The notes below the pieces were generated by a model. It was given only the letters and a program-made list of their open reading frames with translations. It was not told the origin of the DNA and did not search any database. A DNA stretch of 64,000 nucleotides from Acinetobacter rongchengensis. GTDB taxonomy: Bacteria > Pseudomonadota > Gammaproteobacteria > Pseudomonadales > Moraxellaceae. Position 1 is the first letter of the stretch. Each line of letters begins with the position of its first letter. The stretch is taken from contig NZ_RAXT01000010.1 of NCBI RefSeq assembly GCF_003611475.1, forward strand, positions 1 through 64,000, written 5' to 3'. Shown here in pieces: positions 1-8,901 of the stretch. Made by a program: the position numbers and the translations under genes.

Positions 1-255
1 GTATCTAAATTGATAAGCCAAGATGAATTGAATCATTCTTCAAACTTGAAGAGTAAATTAAAAAGTTTACCCACGGGTCATCATAACCATATTCGCCTTA
101 TCGAAATTGAAAGTATTGATATTCAACCATGTAGCGGTACACATGTACGTAATACCAATGAAATCCAAAGTGTAGTGTGTACAAAAATTAAGAAAGTTAG
201 TAAAACAAATAGACGTATTGAGATAAGTTGGGATAAAAATTTTGCTGAAAAATGA
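1..255 (+). CDS. Alanyl-tRNA editing protein, AlaX type (3' end only)
   Basis: The reading frame is open from the first base of the window, so the gene begins upstream and only its last 84 codons are present. The segment IDIQPCSGTHVRNTNEI is the C-terminal zinc-binding signature (CxGTHVxNTxEI) of the SAD domain found in AlaX proteins and in the editing domain of alanyl- and threonyl-tRNA synthetases. The stretch after it, ending in RRIEISW, matches the usual last strand of free-standing AlaX proteins. The family hydrolyses mischarged Ser- or Gly-tRNA(Ala) in trans. The protein ends soon after this domain and no synthetase core follows, so a free-standing editing factor is likelier than AlaRS. 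The N-terminal part cannot be judged. Confidence 0.8.
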   Translation, partial: VSKLISQDELNHSSNLKSKLKSLPTGHHNHIRLIEIESIDIQPCSGTHVRNTNEIQSVVCTKIKKVSKTNRRIEISWDKNFAEK

Positions 256-381
256 GTTCAAATTTAATCTGATAACATACTAAAAAATGGGTAAGAGTCA
301 GATCGGGTTTGAGATACCGTCTCCCTAAGAATCCTTCAATTTGTTTTAACTAGAGCCTGTAACTACAACCTAAATTTACGC

Positions 382-408
382 AGCCTTTTCATCCTTGAGA
401 AGGCTTTC
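382..408 (-). terminator. Weak terminator-like hairpin after cca
   Basis: A short inverted repeat, AGCCTT with AAGGCT, lies just past the cca stop codon on the minus strand. The U-rich tail after it is poor, so it may be only a weak terminator or a processing hairpin. Confidence 0.35.
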
Positions 409-410
409 AC

Positions 411-1652
411 TTAAACTGTATGACTATGATGACCTAACTCTTGCTTTAAATGGGCAATCGCTTCAATGCGCTTTTGAATCAACATCTCACCAATATCAGA
501 ACCTTGAACATCTGGTGGTAAGTCGGATGCTTTAATTGTCCGTACAGTTTTCACTGCACTCAACAAATAATTGGCTTGTGGATATTCACGGTTTTCTAGA
601 CCTAAGCGACCTTTAGCATCACATTCACAAGCCTGAATAAATGCTTCAACACGCTCTGGACGACGTAGTACATCCAAACGTTGTAAAAGGCGCCACACCG
701 TACCTGCTTTTAAAGTAAAAGCTTGATGACATTTCAAATGCTCTTTGCACACAGCCAAAGCAAGTTGTTTGGTCTGAGTTGGAACTTTTAAACGATCACA
801 GACTTCAGTGACTGGTTGAATTCCACGTTCCTCATGCATGATATGACGAGGCAATTCTTCCTTAGGCGTTAAAGCTTTGCCTAAATCGTGAACTAAAACT
901 GCAAAACGTACATCTAAAGAATAATTGGCTTTACATGCTTGTTTTAAAGACATCAAAGTATGTATACCACAATCAATTTCAGGATGATATTCAGGGCGTT
1001 GTGGAACACCAAATAGAGCATCTATTTCAGGGAATAAGACCTTTAGTGCACCACAATCACGTAATACTTCAAAATAAACATCTGCATGATTTTCCATCAA
1101 AGCACGAGAAGTTTCTTTCCATACACGTTCAGGTGTCAATGCTTGAAGCTCACCTGATTCAGTCAATTGACGCATTAAAGCAAGAGTTTCACTTGCAATT
1201 GTAAAACCATACTGAGCATAACGAGCAGCAAAACGAGCTACACGTAATACGCGTAAAGGATCTTCTGCGAATGCTTCAGAAACATGACGAAGAATTTTAT
1301 TGTTTAAATCATCTTGTCCATGATAAGGGTCAAAGACTTGTCCAGACTCATCCATTGCCATGGCATTGATGGTTAAATCTCTGCGAATTAAATCTTCATC
1401 AAGCGTTACATTTGGATCAGTGAAAAACTCAAAACCATGATAGCCATGTCCTGATTTACGTTCAGTACGGGCAAGTGCATATTCTTCTTTTGTTTTGGGA
1501 TGCAAAAAAACAGGGAAATCTTTACCAACAGGTTGATAACCTTGGGCGAGAAGTTGTTCAGGGGTAGCACCTACAACAACATAATCTTTTTCGTGATAGG
1601 GATGTCCGAGTAAATGATCTCTGACGGCACCGCCTACTAAATAAACTTGCAT
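411..1652 (-). CDS. cca: Multifunctional CCA protein (tRNA nucleotidyltransferase)
   Basis: Adds or repairs the CCA 3' end of tRNAs. The N-terminus MQVYLVGGAVRDHLLG is the class II nucleotidyltransferase GG-(x)-RD signature, and RRDLTINAMA is the family's next conserved block. The helical neck and body follow. The C-terminal part carries an HD-type metal site (GIHTLMSL, then AVLVHDLGKALTP), so this is the long proteobacterial form with 2',3'-cyclic phosphodiesterase/phosphatase potential. At 413 residues it matches the E. coli enzyme in length. The first catalytic carboxylate is Glu (HEKDY) where E. coli has Asp (KDRDW), a conservative change. The start is chosen at the ATG preceded by AGAGG. 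A longer TTG-initiated form begins inside a hairpin loop and adds no family sequence. The gene lies downstream of maeB with an unusual hairpin over its ribosome binding site. Confidence 0.96.
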   Translation of the reverse strand: MQVYLVGGAVRDHLLGHPYHEKDYVVVGATPEQLLAQGYQPVGKDFPVFLHPKTKEEYALARTERKSGHGYHGFEFFTDPNVTLDEDLIRRDLTINAMAMDESGQVFDPYHGQDDLNNKILRHVSEAFAEDPLRVLRVARFAARYAQYGFTIASETLALMRQLTESGELQALTPERVWKETSRALMENHADVYFEVLRDCGALKVLFPEIDALFGVPQRPEYHPEIDCGIHTLMSLKQACKANYSLDVRFAVLVHDLGKALTPKEELPRHIMHEERGIQPVTEVCDRLKVPTQTKQLALAVCKEHLKCHQAFTLKAGTVWRLLQRLDVLRRPERVEAFIQACECDAKGRLGLENREYPQANYLLSAVKTVRTIKASDLPPDVQGSDIGEMLIQKRIEAIAHLKQELGHHSHTV

Positions 1653-1655
1653 GAA

Positions 1656-1700
1656 AAAACCTCTATTCTTAATGCCATCATGCAACAGAATAGAGGTTTT
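1656..1700 (-). promoter_or_regulatory. 14-bp hairpin with U-run overlapping the cca ribosome binding site
   Basis: The arms 1656-1669 and 1687-1700 are perfect 14-bp inverted repeats around a 17-base loop. On the minus strand the second arm ends AGAATAGAGG and runs into six T residues, directly followed by C and the cca ATG. The structure therefore looks like an intrinsic terminator for maeB, yet it contains the only plausible cca Shine-Dalgarno. Read-through transcripts would have the site sequestered. The function is inferred from the sequence. Confidence 0.7.
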
Positions 1701-1765
1701 CTCAAGTGTTGAAGTCTAGCGATTTGCTAAACTTTAACAGTATTTATCTCAAATTGGTCCTAAGC

Positions 1766-4036
1766 CTAACTTTGAGCTTGTTGAATCTCTGCAACTGTTA
1801 ATGCAGTCATATTGACTAAACGACGGGTTGTTGTCGTAGGGGTCAAAATATGAACTGGTTTAGCTGCACCGAGCAAGATTGGACCAATGGTCACATTATT
1901 ACCCGATGTAGATTTTAATAAGTTGAATGAAATATTTGCAGCATCAAGGTTTGGCATGATTAACAAGTTTGCAGAACCTTTGAAGCGTGAGTTCGGGAAT
2001 GCGAAATGACGAATATTTTCATCAAGTGCTGCATCTGCATGCATTTCACCATCAACTTCTAACTCAGGTGCAATCTCTGTTAAGATTTCAAAAACTTTAC
2101 GCATTTTTTGCGCACTTGGATCATTTTGATCTGAACCAAAGCTTGAATGAGAAAGCAAAGCAACACGTGGTGTCATACCGAAACGACGTACTTCTTCAGC
2201 AGCTAAAATCGTCATCTCAGCAAGCTGTTCAGCAGTTGGATTGGTGTTGACATAAGTATCGGCAATAAACAAATTGCGATCTTCGAGCATTAATGCATTC
2301 AAAGTAAAGAAATTGTTGCGACCTTCTTTTAAACCAATTACATGTCTTACGAAATCTAAATGGATATCATAGCTTGAGTAAGTACCACACAACATACCAT
2401 CTGCTAAACCATGACGAACGAGCATTGCTGCAATCAGTGTAGAACGACGACGTGATTCACGTTGTGCATATTCAGGTGTTACACCTTTACGTTGCATGAT
2501 GTTGTAATAATCATCAGCAAATTTCTCGTAATCAGGATTTTTCTCTTGATCAACGATCGTGATGTTTACACCATGTTCTAAACGCAGACCTAATTTTTTG
2601 ATGTTCGCTTCGATCACCGAAGTACGACCAACGAGGATTGGCATAGCCAAACCTTCATCTACTGCGATTTGAACTGCGCGTAATACACGTAAATCTTCGC
2701 CTTCAGCATATGCAATACGTTTAGGCGCAGTTTTTGCTTGCGCAAAAATTGGTTTCATCATCAATGCAGAGTTATAAACAAACTCAGATAAACGTTGACG
2801 ATATGCAGAGAAATCTTCAATTGGACGGCTTGCAACACCAGAGTCCATTGCAGCTTGCGCAACCGCAGGTGCAATTTCAAGAATTAAGCGTTGGTCAAGA
2901 GGGCGTGGAATTAAATAATCACGACCAAATGATGCTGATTTTTCACCATAAGACGCTGCATCTGCTTCAACATGCGCCATACGTGCAATCGCATGTACAC
3001 AAGCAATCTTCATTTCTTCATTGATGGTTGTCGCACCAACATCTAAAGCGCCACGGAAGATATAAGGGAAGCACAGTGCATTATTCACTTGGTTTGGATA
3101 GTCTGAACGACCCGTCGCCATAATGACATCATTACGAACTTCATGTGCATGTTCAGGTAAAATTTCAGGATCTGGATTCGCCAATGCAAAAATGATTGGA
3201 TCATTTGCCATAACCTTAACCATTTCTTTGGTCAAGATGCCAGCAGCTGAAAGTCCAAGGAACATATCAGCACCTGCAATCACATCTGCAAGTTGATTGC
3301 CTTCGATATCTTGTACATAACGCTTCTTAGATTCATCCAAACCTTCACGGCGAGTGGTTAATAAACCACGTGAGTCTGCAACAATGATGTTTTCTTTTTT
3401 AGCGCCAATTGCACAAAGCAAATCTAAGCAAGAAAGGGCAGCCGCACCTGCACCAGAAGCAACGATTTTAATTTCGTCAATTTTTTTGCCATTCAATTGC
3501 AAAGCATTTAATAGTGCAGAGCCAACAATGATTGAAGTACCGTGTTGGTCATCATGGAACACAGGAATTTTCATGCGTTCACGAAGTTTCTGTTCAATGT
3601 AAAAACATTCAGGTGCTTTAATGTCTTCTAAATTGATACCACCAAAAGTTGGCTCTAATGCTGCAACGATATCAACAATTTTATCTGGATCGTTTTCAGC
3701 AATTTCAATATCGAATACATCAACACCAGCGAATTTTTTAAATAAAACGCCTTTTCCTTCCATTACAGGCTTTGAAGCCAATGGACCAATGTTTCCTAAG
3801 CCTAAAACAGCAGTACCATTACTGACCACAGCAACCAAGTTTCCGCGCGCAGTATAAAGTGCTGCTTTAGATGGGTCTTTTTCAATTTCCAAACATGGAG
3901 CAGCAACACCTGGCGAGTAGGCAAGTGCTAAGTCATGTTGATTGACCAGTTGTTTACTTGGTGTAACGCTAATTTTTCCTGGGGTAGGAAATTCATGGTA
4001 ATAAAGAGCTTGCTGTTTTAATGATTGATCGTCCAT
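1766..4036 (-). CDS. maeB: NADP-dependent malic enzyme with C-terminal phosphotransacetylase-like domain
   Basis: Oxidative decarboxylation of malate to pyruvate, supplying NADPH. The 756 residues match E. coli MaeB (759). The malic domain (about residues 15-410) shows [35 protein letters not shown] and [11 protein letters not shown], then a nucleotide-binding loop ([15 protein letters not shown]). From about residue 430 a phosphotransacetylase-type domain follows ([40 protein letters not shown]), which in this family is an allosteric module sensing acetyl-CoA rather than a catalyst. The start chosen is MDDQSLKQQ; a longer frame exists upstream but does not resemble the family. The gene precedes cca on the same strand with about 110 bases between, containing the hairpin described separately. 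Confidence 0.96.
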   Translation of the reverse strand: MDDQSLKQQALYYHEFPTPGKISVTPSKQLVNQHDLALAYSPGVAAPCLEIEKDPSKAALYTARGNLVAVVSNGTAVLGLGNIGPLASKPVMEGKGVLFKKFAGVDVFDIEIAENDPDKIVDIVAALEPTFGGINLEDIKAPECFYIEQKLRERMKIPVFHDDQHGTSIIVGSALLNALQLNGKKIDEIKIVASGAGAAALSCLDLLCAIGAKKENIIVADSRGLLTTRREGLDESKKRYVQDIEGNQLADVIAGADMFLGLSAAGILTKEMVKVMANDPIIFALANPDPEILPEHAHEVRNDVIMATGRSDYPNQVNNALCFPYIFRGALDVGATTINEEMKIACVHAIARMAHVEADAASYGEKSASFGRDYLIPRPLDQRLILEIAPAVAQAAMDSGVASRPIEDFSAYRQRLSEFVYNSALMMKPIFAQAKTAPKRIAYAEGEDLRVLRAVQIAVDEGLAMPILVGRTSVIEANIKKLGLRLEHGVNITIVDQEKNPDYEKFADDYYNIMQRKGVTPEYAQRESRRRSTLIAAMLVRHGLADGMLCGTYSSYDIHLDFVRHVIGLKEGRNNFFTLNALMLEDRNLFIADTYVNTNPTAEQLAEMTILAAEEVRRFGMTPRVALLSHSSFGSDQNDPSAQKMRKVFEILTEIAPELEVDGEMHADAALDENIRHFAFPNSRFKGSANLLIMPNLDAANISFNLLKSTSGNNVTIGPILLGAAKPVHILTPTTTTRRLVNMTALTVAEIQQAQS

Positions 4037-4178
4037 TTGAGTCTCGATTGTTACAATGTTCCAGCGAGGCTGGTCGTTTTGGCTAAATATGAACGAATAT
4101 ACCACTTGTTGAGCACTATCGACAGTTAAAAAGTATATATTTCAATTCAAGTTATAGATTAAATGTCTAAAATCTTTG

Positions 4179-7040
4179 TTAAATCGTAATCAGTTTATGC
4201 TGCTCTAAATATTGTGTACTTTCAGCGGAAGTAAGCGGTTTAGAAAAATAAAAACCTTGTAAAATATAACAGCCATGTCTTTCTAAGAAATCAATTTGTT
4301 CTTTTGTTTCAACACCTTCAGCGACTAAAGTAATTCCAATTGCTGTACCCATCGCAATGATTGCATTCACAATCGCTTCATCTTTTTCACGTCCAATTTT
4401 AGAAATAAAGGATTTATCAATCTTTAATACATCAATAGGATAGCTGGTGAGATAAGATAAAGATGAATACCCAGTACCAAAATCATCTAAGGAAATCGAA
4501 ATATGACGATCTTTTAATTGTAGCAATAGTTGGTCGACTTGCTCTGATTTATCCAATAAAGAAGATTCAGTGAGTTCAAGTTCTAACATATCCCCAGAAA
4601 TATTATATTTTTTGAGTGCATAATCAATGTCTTCAACCAAATGCCCACGGTGGATTTGTTGAGCAACAATGTTGATTGACACTCTGAAGTGATCAAATCC
4701 AAGTGCTTGCCACTGATGTATCTGTTTGCAAGTTTCGTTTAAAACAATCAGACCAATGTCAGAAATTAAATTGGTTTCTTCAGCTAAAGGAATAAAGATA
4801 TCAGGTGCAATATAACCAAGTGTAGGGTGTTGCCAACGCACAAGCGCTTCAAAACCGTAAATTCGATTGGTCTGAATACAGATTTTAGGCTGGTAATTTA
4901 CCGATAAATGACGCTCTTTAATTGCTTTTCTAAGCTCATTCTCAAGGTTAATACCTTGACTCAGAATAGGAATTTTTGAGTTTGAATAGAATTTAACGGT
5001 ATCGCCACCCAAGCGTTTTGCTTCATCCAAAGCAAACTCAGCATGTCCATCTAAGCTGTCTAAATGCAAGCCATGCTCAGGAAATAATGCGACACCAATT
5101 GAAATGGTAATGGTTTGGTCTTGCCCATTCACTTCAAATGGATGTTTAAAGGCTTGTAAAATACTTTGCGTTTGCTGATGAATTGGAATATTACCACTGC
5201 TTAAATTATAGATCACAGCAAAATCATCATTGTTTAAATATGCAGTCAGTGAAGCATTTGCACAACACAGTCTTAATCTTTGTGCGACTTTCTTTAATAA
5301 CTCATCACCATGTTTCTGACTTAGAGAATCATTGAAGGCTTTAAAACGATCAATATTAATTCGTAATACAGCAAAATGTTTAAATAAATTAGAATAATCA
5401 GTCAGGTAATTGTGCAATTGTTGCTTGAAATAAAAACGGTTAGGTAAGTCCGTTAAGATATCGTAATGTTTTAAATAAGATAGTTTGCGTTCTTGTTTTT
5501 TCCGGTCTGTTAAGTCAGTAATAATACCAACATAGTTTACAACTTTGTTCTTTTCATCATGGATCACATTGATATGAATCCAAAGAACAAGTTTTTTACC
5601 AGAAGTAAATTCGATTTGTAATTCGGAATCAAACTCACCAGTTTCAATGAGTTGCTTCGTCATTTTTGTATAAGTTTTTGAAGCATATGGGTCATTATTG
5701 ACAGTAATATCAAATAAATGATGGCCAATGACATCTTCTTGCTTATAGCCCAATAATTTTTCAAAAAATTGGTTGACCTCAAGGTAACATAAATTACTAT
5801 CTAAGACGAAAATACCCTCAGCTACATGCTTAAAAACATTTGCAGCAAGTTTTAGTTTTTCTTGGTCAGACTTTTCTTTCTGAATATTACGGTGAATACC
5901 CACCATTCTCAGGGGTTTATTGTTGGTCTTGCGAACAATGACTCGACCAATATCTTGAATCCAACACCATTGGTCATTTTTTTTAATTCTATAAATGGCT
6001 TCAAAACGATCCGTTTTACCTTTGATATGGTTTATCAGGATAGATTTATAATGGCTAAGATCATCAGGATGAATAAACTCAGAAATATTATTGGAGTGTT
6101 TTAAATTCATCTGTCTAAATTCAACTTCGTTATTTGCTTTCGCAATTTCAAAAGTTCTTTTTTCGATATCCCAAATCCATGAATTAATTCCTGCTGTTTC
6201 ATGGGCAAAATCTAAATTTGCTTGATGATTTTCTAAACGATCATTAATTTGTTTAAGATCATTTACCCTTTCTTTAACTTTTTGTTCCAGTAATTGATTA
6301 TTGAGCTGTAACTCATTTTTAATTTCTTCAGTTCGATTAAACTCTTTTTTAAGTTGTGTCTGTAGTTCTTTAGACTCATTTAAATGACGTTTTGATTGCT
6401 CAATTAATATCGTGTTGTTGTTGTTTAATATTTTCAAACGATTATGCATTCTACTTGACATTAATGCACTAATAAAAATTGTTGAAAACCATAAGGTTGT
6501 GATAATGCTATAAAAGTAAAATGCATCATGGAGAAACAGTAATTGTGCACAAATCGCAGGAAGTGCAGAAGGTAAAAATATGCAAAGAAAATAGCTAAAG
6601 CGCTCCACCAAGTAAGTGAGTGCTATGACATAGGTAATGCTGAGTAATAAACCTGATAAAACAATAACCTGAGTGTGATCGAGTTCTGAATTTTCAATTT
6701 TTAGAAAGTAATAAATGATGCATATACCAATACCTAGGGTTGTGCCAATCACAAGACAAAAGAATTGAAATAGCGCATCGATTTTATCGTTATTGGTTTC
6801 AATCTGATTTTTTTTCAAATATGAAATCGATAAAATCATGGTCGTAATAATACCGATTAAAACAAAAAACCAGTTGTTTAAATAGTTTGAATAATCATTG
6901 AAATATAAGTAATAAATAAAAATATCAAAAAAACTTGCAAACAAGACCCATGCAAGAAAAATTTGCATATGATCTGCTATACTTTTGACTTGTAATGCAT
7001 TCATGCTTTGCGAAAGAAGCTCATCCTGAACATCCATCAT
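4179..7040 (-). CDS. Membrane PAS-PAS-GGDEF-EAL cyclic-di-GMP protein
   Basis: A 953-residue signalling protein. Residues about 25-195 hold six or seven hydrophobic segments, an integral-membrane sensor. A charged coiled-coil region follows (about 210-275), then two PAS/PAC units (about 280-390 and 395-515), a GGDEF domain (about 525-690) and an EAL domain (about 700-945). The GGDEF active site reads LNNDDF, so diguanylate cyclase activity is unlikely. The EAL domain keeps GFEALVRW, ELTESSLL, DDFGTGYSSLSYL, LKIDKSFI and LVAEGVE, consistent with an active c-di-GMP phosphodiesterase. The degenerate GGDEF may serve as a GTP-binding regulatory part (inference). A GTG twelve bases upstream is possible; ATG at 7040 is preferred for an AAGG upstream of it. 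It stands alone, about 145 bases upstream of maeB on the same strand. Confidence 0.92.
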   Translation of the reverse strand: MMDVQDELLSQSMNALQVKSIADHMQIFLAWVLFASFFDIFIYYLYFNDYSNYLNNWFFVLIGIITTMILSISYLKKNQIETNNDKIDALFQFFCLVIGTTLGIGICIIYYFLKIENSELDHTQVIVLSGLLLSITYVIALTYLVERFSYFLCIFLPSALPAICAQLLFLHDAFYFYSIITTLWFSTIFISALMSSRMHNRLKILNNNNTILIEQSKRHLNESKELQTQLKKEFNRTEEIKNELQLNNQLLEQKVKERVNDLKQINDRLENHQANLDFAHETAGINSWIWDIEKRTFEIAKANNEVEFRQMNLKHSNNISEFIHPDDLSHYKSILINHIKGKTDRFEAIYRIKKNDQWCWIQDIGRVIVRKTNNKPLRMVGIHRNIQKEKSDQEKLKLAANVFKHVAEGIFVLDSNLCYLEVNQFFEKLLGYKQEDVIGHHLFDITVNNDPYASKTYTKMTKQLIETGEFDSELQIEFTSGKKLVLWIHINVIHDEKNKVVNYVGIITDLTDRKKQERKLSYLKHYDILTDLPNRFYFKQQLHNYLTDYSNLFKHFAVLRINIDRFKAFNDSLSQKHGDELLKKVAQRLRLCCANASLTAYLNNDDFAVIYNLSSGNIPIHQQTQSILQAFKHPFEVNGQDQTITISIGVALFPEHGLHLDSLDGHAEFALDEAKRLGGDTVKFYSNSKIPILSQGINLENELRKAIKERHLSVNYQPKICIQTNRIYGFEALVRWQHPTLGYIAPDIFIPLAEETNLISDIGLIVLNETCKQIHQWQALGFDHFRVSINIVAQQIHRGHLVEDIDYALKKYNISGDMLELELTESSLLDKSEQVDQLLLQLKDRHISISLDDFGTGYSSLSYLTSYPIDVLKIDKSFISKIGREKDEAIVNAIIAMGTAIGITLVAEGVETKEQIDFLERHGCYILQGFYFSKPLTSAESTQYLEQHKLITI

Positions 7041-7198
7041 TTGCTGCTGCACCTTATTTCATTTGAATAATATCTAACTAAAAGTAATTCAAAAAAGCAT
7101 AATTGTTTTGTATTTTAATTGAATAAAAAAACGAATACTTTTAATGTAAAATACTGTGTATCAATCACAATTGCAATAATTTTTTAATAAATAGGTCA

Positions 7199-7915
7199 CT
7201 ATTTTTCAATTGTGTGATTCAAAATTGATAATGCAACAACAGGTGCTGTTTCAGTCCGTAAAACGCGATTACCAATACACCAATTTTTAAAGCCATAACC
7301 ATTGGCATCGACAATTTCTTGCTCTGATAATCCACCTTCGGGTCCAATTAAAAGGGCAAGATGATGAGTGATTGCTTCAAGTGGATTCATATTTTCTTTA
7401 TTGGGTGCTAAAACTAAACGTGATGGTGGTAAATCAGTTTTTAACCATTCTTGCAAAGAGAGAGGGGCTCGTATTTTGGGAACAATATTCATGCCACATT
7501 GTTCACAGGCTGCAATGACAATACCTTGCCAATGATCAATCTTTTTTTGATCACGATCATATTTTAAACGCATTTCACAACGTTCAGAAGTGAGTAGTTG
7601 AATTTCTGATACGCCTAACTCAACGGCTTTTTGAATCGCATAATCCATACGATCCCCCTTGCTCATCACTTGGCCCAATACGGCCGTAAAAGCAGGAGTC
7701 CGATTATCTGGATTAAAGTCCGTGATTTTAACAGTTGCAGATTTTTTTGAAATTTCAATGAGTTCTGCAGCATATTCACCACCTTGTCCATTGAACAAAG
7801 TGGCTTTTTCACCCACTTGCGCACGTAAAACCTTAACCCAATGATGAAATACTGTTTCAGTGAGTTGGATATTCACATCGACAGTTAAATCAGTTTCGAT
7901 ATAAAAACGGGGCAT
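7199..7915 (-). CDS. rsmE: 16S rRNA m3U1498 methyltransferase
   Basis: Methylates N3 of U1498 in helix 44 of 16S rRNA using SAM. The 238-residue protein has the N-terminal PUA-like part (FHHWVKVLRAQVGE) and the SPOUT knot with LLIGPEGGLSEQE and NRVLRTETAPVVAL, the latter two being the SAM-binding signatures of the RsmE family. It lies 29 bases downstream of metF on the same strand, so it may be carried on the ahcY-metF transcript. That grouping places a SAM consumer with the SAM-recycling genes, though it may be coincidental. Confidence 0.95.
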   Translation of the reverse strand: MPRFYIETDLTVDVNIQLTETVFHHWVKVLRAQVGEKATLFNGQGGEYAAELIEISKKSATVKITDFNPDNRTPAFTAVLGQVMSKGDRMDYAIQKAVELGVSEIQLLTSERCEMRLKYDRDQKKIDHWQGIVIAACEQCGMNIVPKIRAPLSLQEWLKTDLPPSRLVLAPNKENMNPLEAITHHLALLIGPEGGLSEQEIVDANGYGFKNWCIGNRVLRTETAPVVALSILNHTIEK

Positions 7916-7944
7916 TCAATTTTACTCAAGTTATGGGTTTGAAA

Positions 7945-8781
7945 TTATGCTAAACCAAGGTCAAGTATAAGTTGACGGTTTGGTTCTGTATGGTTCATCG
8001 TGTAGAAGTGCAAACTTGGTGCACCACCAGCAATCAGGCGTTCACATAGTTTGACGACAACTTCATGCCCAAATGCTTTGATGCTGGCGGAATCATCGCC
8101 ATAAGTAGCAAGTTGCTTACGAATCCAGCGTGGAATTTCTGCACCTGTACCATCAGCAAAACGAATTAAGTTGCTTGCATTGGTAATAGGCATGATTCCC
8201 GGAGCAACAGGGATATCAATCCCCTGTTTCTGAATACGATCTACAAAATAGAAATAGGCATCTGGATTAAAAAAGAATTGAGTAATTGCAGCATTTGCAC
8301 CCGCTTTTACTTTTTCAGCGAAATGTTTAATGTCCGCATCGAAGTTTTCAGCTTGAGGATGCATTTCAGGATATGCAGCGACTTCAATTTTAAAGTGATC
8401 ACCTGAATGTTCACGAATAAAACGCACAAGATCAGTGGCATAAGGTAACTCACCTAATCCAACTTGTCCTGAAGGTAAGTCACCACGGAGTGCGACAATA
8501 CGGTCAATCCCTTGTGCTTTATACAAATCAAGTAATTCTGCAATACGAACTTTATCATCCCCAATACATGAAAGGTGCGGGGCTACAGGCGTACCTTTGC
8601 CGTTAAAGTCTGCAATTGCTGCAAGTGTGCGTTCACGTGTAGAACCACCTGCACCATACGTCACTGAGAAAAATTCAGGATTGAGCAATTGTAATTCTTG
8701 ATGAACAATTTTAAGTTTTTCCGCACCAGCATCTGTCTTAGTTGGGAAAAACTCAAACGAAATTGGAACACGTTTGGTCAT
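7945..8781 (-). CDS. metF: 5,10-methylenetetrahydrofolate reductase
   Basis: Reduces methylene-THF to methyl-THF, the methyl donor for methionine synthesis. The 278-residue length is usual for bacterial MetF. The motifs FEFFPTKTD (N-terminal strand with the catalytic Glu), SVTYGAGGSTRERT (flavin/folate binding), RIVALRGDLP and NAAITQFFFN are all in order on a TIM barrel. An AAGGA sits eight bases before the ATG. The gene follows ahcY on the same strand across a 120-base gap containing two REP-like hairpins, so it is probably part of the SAH-riboswitch-controlled unit. Both enzymes belong to the activated methyl cycle. Confidence 0.96.
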   Translation of the reverse strand: MTKRVPISFEFFPTKTDAGAEKLKIVHQELQLLNPEFFSVTYGAGGSTRERTLAAIADFNGKGTPVAPHLSCIGDDKVRIAELLDLYKAQGIDRIVALRGDLPSGQVGLGELPYATDLVRFIREHSGDHFKIEVAAYPEMHPQAENFDADIKHFAEKVKAGANAAITQFFFNPDAYFYFVDRIQKQGIDIPVAPGIMPITNASNLIRFADGTGAEIPRWIRKQLATYGDDSASIKAFGHEVVVKLCERLIAGGAPSLHFYTMNHTEPNRQLILDLGLA

Positions 8782-8824
8782 GATGAAATCCTTTTTATAG
8801 TACTATTTTTTGACCTCTCCCTGA

Positions 8825-8874
8825 CCCTCTCCTAGAAGGAGAGGGAGCCTAGGTATCTTCTCCCTCGGGAGAAG
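8825..8874. repeat. Twin REP-like palindromes between ahcY and metF
   Basis: There are two perfect hairpins side by side. CCCTCTCCT / AGGAGAGGG spans 8825-8845 and CTTCTCCC / GGGAGAAG spans 8857-8874. They share a C/T-rich arm, and the flanks contain partial copies (CCTCTCCC before, GAGGAAGGG after). This resembles dispersed extragenic palindromes of gammaproteobacteria. The G+C is much higher than in surrounding DNA. Within an operon such an element could stabilise the upstream ahcY mRNA (inference). Confidence 0.65.
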
Positions 8875-8901
8875 GTAAAATGAGGAAGGGTAGATTAAAA
8901 C

